Positions 37,649 to 44,668 of a DNA stretch of 64,000 bases are shown here, in pieces (the first letter of the stretch is position 1; every line of letters starts with the position of its first letter). Where the stretch lies: NCBI RefSeq assembly GCF_017948455.1, contig NZ_JAFFSU010000001.1, positions 868,001-932,000 on the forward strand, read 5' to 3'. Source of the stretch: Streptomyces sp. GESEQ-4 (GTDB taxonomy: Bacteria > Actinomycetota > Actinomycetes > Streptomycetales > Streptomycetaceae). The position numbers and the translations under genes were made by a program. Under the pieces are notes generated by a model. The model did no database searches. It was not told the DNA's origin and worked only from the letters and a program-made list of their open reading frames with translations.

Positions 37649-38191
37649 GTGACCGCCGTGATGGTGGGCACCGAAGAAACGCGGCTGGTCATCCTGCGGG
37701 GCAACAGCGCCTCGGGCAAGTCGACCGTCGCGGTCGGACTTCGCGAGCGGTTCGGCCGTGGTCTGGCCCTGGTCGGCCAGGACAACATCCGCAGGGTCGT
37801 CCTGCGCGAGCGGGACCGGCCGGGCGCCGCGAACATCGGCCTGATCGACCTGACGGCCCGTTACGCCCTGGACGCCGGGTATCACGTCGTCGTCGAAGGC
37901 ATCCTCTACGCCGATCGTTACGGCGACATGCTCGCCCGGCTGCGCCGCGACCACCGCGGCCCGACCCACGCCTACTACCTGGACGTCCCGTTCGCCGAAA
38001 CCCTCGCCCGGCACGCCACGAAACCGATCGCCGACGAGGTCGACGAGTCGCAACTGCGCGACTGGTACCGGACCTTGGACCTGCTGCCCGGTGGCATCGA
38101 GACGGTCATCGGCGCCGACAGCACCCTGGCCGCGACGGTGGACCGCATCATGGCCGAGACAGGCCTGACCGGCCTCCCGGCGCTGGAGTAG
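37649..38191 (+). CDS. P-loop kinase, AAA_33/Zeta-toxin-like family
   Basis: 180 residues from GTG 37649 (ATG 37661 possible). Walker A GNSASGKST (residues 18-26), then LVGQDNIRRVVLRE, HVVVEGILYADRYGDML, a lid-like region and YYLDVPFAETLARHATK, a nucleotide-kinase C-terminal half. Members phosphorylate small metabolites or antibiotics; a toxin role is unlikely because no antitoxin is adjacent. Located 24 bp after the MmcQ-like gene, so possibly one transcript. Confidence 0.8.
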   Translation: MTAVMVGTEETRLVILRGNSASGKSTVAVGLRERFGRGLALVGQDNIRRVVLRERDRPGAANIGLIDLTARYALDAGYHVVVEGILYADRYGDMLARLRRDHRGPTHAYYLDVPFAETLARHATKPIADEVDESQLRDWYRTLDLLPGGIETVIGADSTLAATVDRIMAETGLTGLPALE

Positions 38192-38206
38192 CTGCGCGGC
38201 GGCGCG

Positions 38207-39016
38207 TCAGGGCTTGCGGGCCACCCCGCCGTAGACATCCGTGGGCTCGGGCGTGGTGCCGGGCTCGGGGTGCCACAGGGGGCAGGAGACGATGCCGGGT
38301 TCGAGCAGTTCCAGGCCCTCGTAGTAGGCGGCGAGTTGCTCAGGGCTGCGCAGGACGTACGGGATGGCGCCGGTGTCGTCGTAGCCCTGCTGGGCCCGCT
38401 TGAGTTCCTCGTCCGTGTCCGTGCTGTCGTAGTGCACGAAGTAGCTGCCGGGACACAGGGCCGCCTGGAGGCGGCGGACGATGGACTTGGCCTCCTCATA
38501 GTCCTGGATGTGGCCGAGGATGCCCATGAGCATGAGGGCGACCGGCTGGTCGAAGTCCAGGATCCGGCCCGCCGCTTCGAGGATCTTCTCCGGTTCGTGC
38601 AGGTCCGCGTCGACGTACTCGGTGACGCCTTCGGGGGTGCTGGTGAGCAGGGCCTGGGCGTGCCGGAGGACGAGCGGGTCGTTGTCGGCGTAGACGATGC
38701 GGGACTCGGGCGCCACCCGCTGTGCGACCTGGTGGGTGTTGTCGTACGTGGGCAGGCCGGTGCCGATGTCGAGGAACTGCCGGATGCCGAGATCGCCGGC
38801 CACGAAGGTGACGGCGCGGATCAGGTACTGGCGGGAGGCGCGGGCCATGGTCTCGATGTTCGGCGCGGTCTCGCGGTAGGCGTCGCCCGCGATCCGGTCG
38901 ACCTCGTAGTTGTCCTTGCCCCCCATCCAGTAGTTCCAGATGCGGGCGGAGTGCGGCACCGTGGTGTCGATCTTGGACAGTGCTTCCTGGTCGGGGGCGG
39001 GCCGGCCGTCTGCCAT
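38207..39016 (-). CDS. SAM-dependent methyltransferase (DUF574 type)
   Basis: 269 residues from ATG 39016 (AGGAGA upstream). Actinomycete DUF574 layout: PHSARIWNYWMGGKDNYEVDRIAGD near the N-terminus, then the SAM-binding motif FLDIGTGLPTYDNTHQVAQ, VYADNDPLVLRHAQALL, and VALMLMGILGHI. Streptomyces carry many copies of this family, often next to XRE/DUF397 gene pairs such as the one nearby. The acceptor is unknown. Confidence 0.88.
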   Translation of the reverse strand: MADGRPAPDQEALSKIDTTVPHSARIWNYWMGGKDNYEVDRIAGDAYRETAPNIETMARASRQYLIRAVTFVAGDLGIRQFLDIGTGLPTYDNTHQVAQRVAPESRIVYADNDPLVLRHAQALLTSTPEGVTEYVDADLHEPEKILEAAGRILDFDQPVALMLMGILGHIQDYEEAKSIVRRLQAALCPGSYFVHYDSTDTDEELKRAQQGYDDTGAIPYVLRSPEQLAAYYEGLELLEPGIVSCPLWHPEPGTTPEPTDVYGGVARKP

Positions 39017-39048
39017 GGGAGTTCTCCTGCCGTGCGTCACGGGGTCGG

Positions 39049-39573
39049 TTACCAACGTATCGTCAACTGCTGCTGCTTCCGCCCGAGTTCGCAGTGCGCA
39101 GGGAGGCCGGGGCGGGGTAAGTGGGTGAGGTCGGCCGCGTCGAGGCGGACGACGGGGACGTGTTGCGCGAGGGTTCGCATCGCCCGCGCATAGGCGTCGG
39201 CCGCCTCGGTGAAGTCCGTGGGGGCGGGCCGGAGGAAGCTCACGGATGCCGTCAGGTGAATGAGGGCGCCGTCGCGTTCGGCCACGGATTCGGCGAAGTC
39301 CAGTGCCTGGATCCAGGTCACCCGGGAGTGGCCGCGGCGCAATGGTCCGTAGACGAGTTCGTGGATGATGCTGCCGTCGAGGGCCACGCGCCCCGGCGTC
39401 GCGAGGAGTTCACGGTAGGGCCGGGTCGGGTCCACGTGGTGCAGGCGGTCCGGCAGGTGCTGGACCGGGAAGCCGTGGTGGGCCAGCTGGGCGATGAGGC
39501 CGTTGCGGGGGACGCCGTCGGCGCCCTCGATGACCAACGTCCGGTGGCTCAGGAGCGCCTGCGGGAGGTTCAT
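39049..39573 (-). CDS. thymidylate-kinase-like protein with degenerate P-loop
   Basis: 174 residues from ATG 39573 (GAGGCGAC upstream). The start LVIEGADGVPRNGLIAQLAHHG copies the position of a nucleoside-kinase P-loop (VIEGxDGxGKST) but has no Lys-Ser/Thr, so ATP binding is doubtful. Further DRxHH, LDGSIIHELVYGPLRRGHSRVTWIQAL (DRS/LID-like) and AVERDGALIHLTAS fit the thymidylate-kinase fold. Probably an inactive or re-purposed relative. Sits 32 bp upstream of the methyltransferase on the same strand, likely co-transcribed. Confidence 0.6.
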   Translation of the reverse strand: MNLPQALLSHRTLVIEGADGVPRNGLIAQLAHHGFPVQHLPDRLHHVDPTRPYRELLATPGRVALDGSIIHELVYGPLRRGHSRVTWIQALDFAESVAERDGALIHLTASVSFLRPAPTDFTEAADAYARAMRTLAQHVPVVRLDAADLTHLPRPGLPAHCELGRKQQQLTIRW

Positions 39574-39714
39574 GCCGTCGCCTCGGGGCCGACTCGGGTG
39601 GTTCGGCGCGGAGCGATGCGGCCCGGGCGGGTGGCGGGCACGGTCCGGCGGGAGAGTCGGGGTGACGCGTGCATACCACTTCCTTCGAGGCGACAGACCT
39701 GTTCAGTGTGGTCG

Positions 39715-39751
39715 GACGACCCGCACGCCGGGAGTGGGCGTGCGGGTTGTC
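39715..39751 (-). terminator. terminator stem-loop after DUF397 gene
   Basis: A 15-bp stem (39715-39729 with 39737-39751, one G-T pair) with a 7-nt loop lies 43 bp past the DUF397 stop on the minus strand. It separates the regulator pair from the kinase-like/methyltransferase genes. Confidence 0.65.
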
Positions 39752-39793
39752 CGGTTGTGCGCGCGTAGTGGTGTGCCGGTACGGGTGGCGGCG

Positions 39794-40039
39794 TCAGGCG
39801 ACCAGGAAGTCGGCCTGGCCGGCCTTGGCGCCTTCCAGGAACACGATCATCTCGTCGCGGGAGTAGACCAGCGCGGGGCCGTCGGGGTCGGTGGACTGGC
39901 GGAAGGCGACGCTGCCGTCGGGCAGTCGCTTGGCCTCGACGCAACTGCCGCCGTTGGTACCGCTCCAGGGCTTGTGCCAGCCCTCGGTGCCCAGGTCGGA
40001 GGCCGGCATACCGCTGTAGATGGGGCCTTTGGATCCCAT
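39794..40039 (-). CDS. DUF397 protein
   Basis: 81 residues, the small acidic partner typical of Scr1/WhiJ-type regulators: WSGTNGGSCVEAKRLPDGSVAFRQSTDPDGPALVYSRDEMIVFLEGAKAGQADFL. DUF397 proteins bind and inhibit or retune the XRE partner, here encoded directly upstream (3-bp gap). Dozens of such pairs occur per Streptomyces genome and affect development and antibiotic production. Confidence 0.92.
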   Translation of the reverse strand: MGSKGPIYSGMPASDLGTEGWHKPWSGTNGGSCVEAKRLPDGSVAFRQSTDPDGPALVYSRDEMIVFLEGAKAGQADFLVA

Positions 40040-40042
40040 GGA

Positions 40043-40909
40043 TCACAACTCCTTACGCAGTTCACCCAGGATGGCCCGGGTTCGATCGACCGGCTCCGCC
40101 TGCACGGACATCCGGTCCAGTACTTCGAGGTAGGCGCCGACGTCCTCGGGCCGGTCGACATAGACCGCGCCGGCCAGGCTCTCCACGTAGACGATGTCGG
40201 GCAGTTCGGAGAATCCGAAGCGAAAGTGGTGGAACGGGCCGAAGGCGCCGGGGTGGGCGCCCGCCGCGAAACGCATGATCTGGATCCGGACCTTCGGCAG
40301 GTCCAGGGCCTCGTGCAGCCGGTCTATCTGAGCCCGCATCACCTCGGCCCCGCCGACCGCCCGGCGCAGCACCGTCTCGTCCAGGACGGCCCAGAGGGCG
40401 GGCGCGTCCGGTTTGGCGAGCAGGTCCTGGCGTTTGAGTCGCAGGTCGACGCGGCGGGCCGTCTCCTCCTTGGGCTCGTCGGGGAAGCCGACGCGCATGA
40501 GCGCCTCGGCGTACTCGTGCGTCTGCAACAGGCCGGGGACGTAGTGGGGTTCGTAGAGACGGATGACCGAGGCTTCGCTCTCCAGGCTCACGTACGCCTT
40601 GAACCACTCCGGGAGCACGTCGCGGTACTGGTACCACCACCCGGGCTGGTTCGCCTTGCGGGCCAGATCCAGGAAGTCCTCGATCTCCGCCGCCGGGACG
40701 CCGTAGGTGTGCAGCAACTCCTTCACGTACGGAATGCGCAGCCCGACCTCGGCCTTTTCGATCCGCCGGACCGTGAGCGCGGTGACCTCGATGGCGCGCG
40801 CCGCGTCCTCGAAGGACAGTCCGGCCTGTTCCCGCAGCTGCTTCAGCCGCTTGCCGAGCACCATCCGCAGGACGGTGGGTGCACTGCCGCTCGAGCGGTT
40901 CTCGCCCAC
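40043..40909 (-). CDS. XRE-family regulator, Scr1/WhiJ type
   Basis: 288 residues. N-terminal HTH (LGKRLKQLREQAGLSFEDAARAIEVTALTVRRIEKAEVGLRIPYVKELLHTYGV) followed by the DUF5753 domain typical of this class (PGWWYQYRDVLPEWFKAYVSLESEASVIRLYEPHYVPGLLQTHEYAEALM ... LDETVLRRAVGG ... IQIMRFAAGAHPG). It is paired with the DUF397 gene and divergent from the TPR regulator at 41154. Confidence 0.93.
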   Translation of the reverse strand: MGENRSSGSAPTVLRMVLGKRLKQLREQAGLSFEDAARAIEVTALTVRRIEKAEVGLRIPYVKELLHTYGVPAAEIEDFLDLARKANQPGWWYQYRDVLPEWFKAYVSLESEASVIRLYEPHYVPGLLQTHEYAEALMRVGFPDEPKEETARRVDLRLKRQDLLAKPDAPALWAVLDETVLRRAVGGAEVMRAQIDRLHEALDLPKVRIQIMRFAAGAHPGAFGPFHHFRFGFSELPDIVYVESLAGAVYVDRPEDVGAYLEVLDRMSVQAEPVDRTRAILGELRKEL

Positions 40910-40984
40910 GTCCTACCTCCCTCGGCGGCCATCACAGCGTGCAGTGTGCCACGCGGTCCAACGACACAGACAGAGCGATGCGGA

Positions 40985-41021
40985 TCGATACGAAATTATC
41001 AGAACGCCAGTTGCGTATCGA
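40985..41021. promoter_or_regulatory. inverted repeat in divergent regulator region
   Basis: TCGATACG (40985-40992) and CGTATCGA (41014-41021) are perfect 8-bp arms 21 bp apart, around an AT-rich stretch (GAAATTATCAG) unusual for this DNA. The region lies between the XRE and TPR regulators and probably contains both promoters; autoregulation by the XRE protein is likely. Confidence 0.45.
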
Positions 41022-41153
41022 GTATCCACGCGACCATAGTTCTCGTGGGACCTCCGCGCGGAGCGGCGCGACGAAGGTCAACTCTGCCCGGGCAGTGCTG
41101 ACTTGACGGCCCGGCAGGTACAGCGCAGCTACACGATCTGATGCGAGACCTGG

Positions 41154-42566
41154 ATGGCCACCGTGACCGACGGACACGCAAGGAGCCCGGGCAAGGGCCC
41201 CGCCGGAGGCAATGCGGCACTGGCGAGCGCGCTGAAGGAGGCCGGCTGCTCGTACGCCTCCCTCGCCCTTCGGGTCAATGAACTCGGCCACTGCCAGGGC
41301 GCCGACTCCAGCTACGACAAGGCGTCGGTGACCCGCTGGCTGCAGGGACAGCAACCCCGGGGCAGAACACCGGAGTTGATCGCCGCGGTGCTGTCCGAGC
41401 GGCTCGGCCGTTTCGTGTCACCCGCGGATCTCGGCTTCCATCCCGACCAGCAACGCCCGGTCGTGGCCAGGACGCTCGCGTTCGGCGAGGACATGGCGGA
41501 CACCCTGCACGCGCTCGCCGAGCTGGGGTCGACCGACATCTCCCGGCACAGCCTGCTCGGCTCGGTCCCCTTCGTCGCCGGCGCCCTGACCCACCCTCAG
41601 CGCGAGTGGCTGCTGTGGCTGCTGGAGAACCAGGACACCGGGCAGCTGACGCCGGTGGCCGACGGCGGCCCCGTCGAACAGGTGCACGCGATGATCGCCA
41701 TGTTCGACGAGATGGACAACCACTACGGCGGCGGCGGAGTGCGCACCAGCATCGTGCACTACCTGTCCACCGAGGTCGTCCCGATGCTGCAGCGGCGCGG
41801 CACGTCCCCCCAGGTGCAGCGCCCCCTGTACACCGCCGCGGCCCGCCTCGCCGCGATGGCCGGCTGGAGCTCGTACGACGCGGGGGAGTACGGGCTGGCG
41901 CAGCGCTACATGATCCAGGCGCTGCGCCTGTGCGCCGAGGGCCGCGACCGGGTCCTGGGCGGGCAGATCCTGGCCGGACTGTCCCACCTGGCCACCAGCC
42001 TCGGCCGTCCCGACGAGGGGGTGTGCCTGGCCCGCGCGGGCATCGTCACCGCCAAGGAAGCGGGCAGCCCGCTGGGCCTGATGCGCCTGTACGCCATGGC
42101 GGCCCGCGGACACGCGGCCCAGGGGCACGCGCGTGAAGCCGGCGACGCCCTGCGCCGGGCCGAGCAGCACCTGGACGCCAGCCGCGGTGCCGAACAGGAA
42201 TCCCCCTGGGTGCGCTTCCTCGACGACCACTACCTGCAGGCCGAATCGGCGCTCTGCTTCCGTGACTTGGGGCTCGCCGCCCAGGCCGAGCGCACGGCGA
42301 GCGAGTCGGTGAGTGCCAACGCCGACCGGCGCAGGCGCCAGGCCATCAGCCGCTCCGTACTGGCCACGGCCCACCTGCAGCAGAACCGGCTGGACGAGGC
42401 CGTCGGCACGGCCACCGAGGCGCTGGACGCCCTGGCCACCGTGCACAGCGAACGCTCCATACAGGCTCTCCGCGACTTCCGCAGGCGGCTGGAGTCCCGC
42501 CGGGATGAACCCCTTGTACGGGAGTTCGAGCGCCGCTCCCGCGCGGTGCTGGGGGCGGCGGCGTGA
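41154..42566 (+). CDS. HTH regulator with TPR-like C-terminal repeats
   Basis: 470 residues. A short N-terminal HTH-like region (ALASALKEAGCSYASLALRVNELG, YDKASVTRWLQGQQPRGRTPELIAAVLSERLGR) precedes long alpha-helical repeats (GWSSYDAGEYGLAQRYMIQALRLCAEG, GLSHLATSLGRPDEGVCLARAG, ATAHLQQNRLDEAVGTATEALDAL), giving a TPR superhelix of about 270 residues. This is the actinomycete 'Tpr-like regulator' family linked to development. Related proteins respond to peptides or other proteins. No RBS is obvious; the exact start may be a few codons further in. Confidence 0.82.
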   Translation: MATVTDGHARSPGKGPAGGNAALASALKEAGCSYASLALRVNELGHCQGADSSYDKASVTRWLQGQQPRGRTPELIAAVLSERLGRFVSPADLGFHPDQQRPVVARTLAFGEDMADTLHALAELGSTDISRHSLLGSVPFVAGALTHPQREWLLWLLENQDTGQLTPVADGGPVEQVHAMIAMFDEMDNHYGGGGVRTSIVHYLSTEVVPMLQRRGTSPQVQRPLYTAAARLAAMAGWSSYDAGEYGLAQRYMIQALRLCAEGRDRVLGGQILAGLSHLATSLGRPDEGVCLARAGIVTAKEAGSPLGLMRLYAMAARGHAAQGHAREAGDALRRAEQHLDASRGAEQESPWVRFLDDHYLQAESALCFRDLGLAAQAERTASESVSANADRRRRQAISRSVLATAHLQQNRLDEAVGTATEALDALATVHSERSIQALRDFRRRLESRRDEPLVREFERRSRAVLGAAA

Positions 42567-42580
42567 ACGGTCGACCCGCC

Positions 42581-43423
42581 TCAGTACCCGTCCGGGGACG
42601 GGGCGTTCTGCGCCCGGTCCACCGGCACATGGGCCCCCGACACACCGCTCGACCAGTCGGACAGCAGGAACGCCACCACCCGCGCCACCTCCTGCGGCGC
42701 AACCGGCTCTCCGCCCGGCAGCTCCGCGGCCGCGAACCCGGCGAACCGCTCGGGATCCTCCCGGCGCATACGGTCCCAGCGTCGGCCGGGGATGAGCATC
42801 GACCCCGGGGAGACGGCGTTCACCCGGATCCCGTCCGGACCGAGTTCACGGGCGAGCGACGCGGCCAGGTGGATCTGGGCGGACTTCGCGACTCCGTACT
42901 GGACGGGCGGCCCCGGCTTCCAGCCGGAGATCGACGAGATCAGTACGACCGAGCCGCCGCCCGCGTCCCGCAGGTGCGGGATCGCGGCACGCACCAGCCG
43001 CACCGCATGACCGACGTTCAGCTCCCAGGTCGCGGCCCAGTCCGCGGCGTCCGTCCGCTCGAAGCCCCCTCCGTGAGAGCCGCCCGCACACGCGACCACC
43101 CCGTCAAGGCCGCCCAAACGCTTCGCCGATGCCGTGACGAACCGCTCCAGACGCTCCGGCTCGGTGACGTCGAGCGCCCGGGTGAACATGGGCCCGCCGT
43201 CCTCACCCCGCAGCGACAGCTCCAGCGCCTCCAGGTCACGCGCGGTACGCGCACACGTCGCCACCCGCGCCCCTTCGGCCACCAGCAGCCGTACGATCTG
43301 CTCGCCCAGACCCCGTGTGCCACCCGTGACCAGCACGCGCTTGCCGCGCACGCCGGACCCGCCACGGGACTCCTCGCGCGCCCCCACCCGGCTGCCGTGC
43401 ACGTTCCTCACGCTCTCGAACAT
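42581..43423 (-). CDS. short-chain dehydrogenase/reductase
   Basis: 280 residues from ATG 43423 (GGGAGGT upstream). SDR motifs: VLVTGGTRGLGEQIV, CAGGSHGGG, catalytic Ser in VLISSISGW, YGVAKSAQ (Tyr-Lys) and RVNAVSPGSMLIPGRRW; the C-terminal end VAFLLSDWSSGVSGAHVPVDRAQ is typical of FabG-like enzymes. Convergent with the TPR regulator (14-bp gap) and divergent from the SpoIIAB-like gene. The residue after beta-2 (CART) suggests NADP. Confidence 0.9.
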   Translation of the reverse strand: MFESVRNVHGSRVGAREESRGGSGVRGKRVLVTGGTRGLGEQIVRLLVAEGARVATCARTARDLEALELSLRGEDGGPMFTRALDVTEPERLERFVTASAKRLGGLDGVVACAGGSHGGGFERTDAADWAATWELNVGHAVRLVRAAIPHLRDAGGGSVVLISSISGWKPGPPVQYGVAKSAQIHLAASLARELGPDGIRVNAVSPGSMLIPGRRWDRMRREDPERFAGFAAAELPGGEPVAPQEVARVVAFLLSDWSSGVSGAHVPVDRAQNAPSPDGY

Positions 43424-43496
43424 ACCTCCCGCGCCACTACGCACCCGCAACCGGACAACCCGCACACCCCCTGGTCCAGCAGCCGGTCCGGGTTGT

Positions 43497-43514
43497 TGGC
43501 TGCATATGCAGCCA
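43497..43514. promoter_or_regulatory. perfect 18-bp palindrome
   Basis: TGGCTGCATATGCAGCCA equals its own reverse complement with no mismatch. It is 38 bp before the ATP-binding protein start and 73 bp from the divergent SDR start, so it can control both. A dimeric repressor site is the natural reading; no adjacent regulator is specific for it. Confidence 0.5.
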
Positions 43515-43552
43515 GCACTTCCCCGACCGCGCTGCCCCCACAAGGAGGCTCC

Positions 43553-43999
43553 ATGACGGCACCCAGGGCCCAGCGCCACCAGCCGTCGCCCTCCCCGGCA
43601 CGCCTCCACGCCACGATCCCCGCCCAGCCCTCGCGCGCCGCAGACGTGCGGCACCTGGTCACCGAGCACCTCAGGCGGCTGCGGCTGCCGCCGGAGTACG
43701 TGGACAACGCCGTCCTCGCCACGGACGAGTTGTTCGCGAACGCGGTCCGGCACGCGCGTACCGGCCCCGGCGACACGGTCACCCTCACCATCGAGTGCGG
43801 TGAGTACGAGCTGCGGGTGACGGTCGGCGACCACTCGCCGCTCCCGCCGCGGCTGCGTACGGCGGGCGGGGCCGAGGAGTCCGGTCGTGGGCTGGCCATC
43901 GTGGCCGCGGTGGCCGATGACTGGGGTGTCGCGCCCCCGGAGCCCGGCAGCCCGGGCAAGCGGGTGTGGTTCACGCTGGAGTTGGGGTGGGTACCGTGA
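43553..43999 (+). CDS. SpoIIAB/RsbW-like ATP-binding protein
   Basis: 148 residues from ATG 43553 (AAGGAGG upstream). HATPase_c_2 domain with N-box NAVLATDELFANAVRHAR, G1 VGDHSPLPPR and G2-like GRGLAIVAAVADDWG, the pattern of anti-sigma/serine-kinase-like regulators that are abundant in Streptomyces, frequently near Scr1/DUF397 genes. Its target could be a sigma factor or an anti-anti-sigma protein. Overlaps the next gene by 4 bp (GTGA). Confidence 0.87.
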   Translation: MTAPRAQRHQPSPSPARLHATIPAQPSRAADVRHLVTEHLRRLRLPPEYVDNAVLATDELFANAVRHARTGPGDTVTLTIECGEYELRVTVGDHSPLPPRLRTAGGAEESGRGLAIVAAVADDWGVAPPEPGSPGKRVWFTLELGWVP

Positions 44000-44613
44000 C
44001 GAGCGCGCTGGGGCGGCAGTCGCAGGTCGAGGCCGCGGACGAGAGCCGTCTCGCCGATGCGTCGGTGCGCTCCGACGACGGCGCGGCAGGTACCGAGACG
44101 GCAGACCCGTTGGCGCCGGTGTCGGAGGCTGCCCTGGCCGCGGAACTGCTGCACCGGGCCGACCACGAGCGGGACCTCATGCGGCGGGCGCAGGCCGACC
44201 CCACCCCGCAGCGGCGGTCCGAGATCATCGCGTGCCGTCGCGCCAACGCCGACGCGCTCAAGGGCGTCGTCCACCGCCATGGCTGGCCGTCCGCCGACCG
44301 GGTGGGCGCCACCGCCTCGACCGCGGCCCTGATGATCCTGCTGCACGCCCCGGACCTGGACTTCCAGCTCTCCTGCCGGGACCTGATCGCCCAGGCCACC
44401 CTGGACGGCCGCTGCCCCGCCGTCCACCTCGCGTACATCGCCGACCACTGCGCCGTCGAGCAGCGCCTGCCGCAGTTCTACGGCACCCGCGTCAACCCGG
44501 CCACGCTGCGCCCGTACCTGATACGCCGGCCGGAAAGCGTCGACGAACGCCGCCGCGATGTCGGCCTGGGTCCGCTGGAGGAGCAGATGGAGGCACTGCG
44601 ACACGGTTGCTGA
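43996..44613 (+). CDS. DUF6624-like hypothetical protein
   Basis: 205 residues from GTG 43996, coupled to the ATP-binding protein. The conserved-looking body is RRSEIIACRRANADALKGVVHRHGWPSADRVGATASTAALMILLHAPDLDFQLSCRDLIAQATLDGRCPAVHLAYIADHCAVEQ and LPQFYGTRVNP, which matches a family found in bacteria beside kinases and regulators (DUF6624). The family has no assigned activity. Confidence 0.78.
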   Translation: MTSALGRQSQVEAADESRLADASVRSDDGAAGTETADPLAPVSEAALAAELLHRADHERDLMRRAQADPTPQRRSEIIACRRANADALKGVVHRHGWPSADRVGATASTAALMILLHAPDLDFQLSCRDLIAQATLDGRCPAVHLAYIADHCAVEQRLPQFYGTRVNPATLRPYLIRRPESVDERRRDVGLGPLEEQMEALRHGC

Positions 44614-44668
44614 GACCCATCCGCGAAGCCACCCTCCATCTGTGGACGCGGAACCGATGGAGGACGCC

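Noticed and set aside
42563..43552. Plus-strand extension of the SpoIIAB-like gene to 478 codons
   Set aside because: Overlaps the SDR antisense; RBS AAGGAGG and the family start are at 43553.
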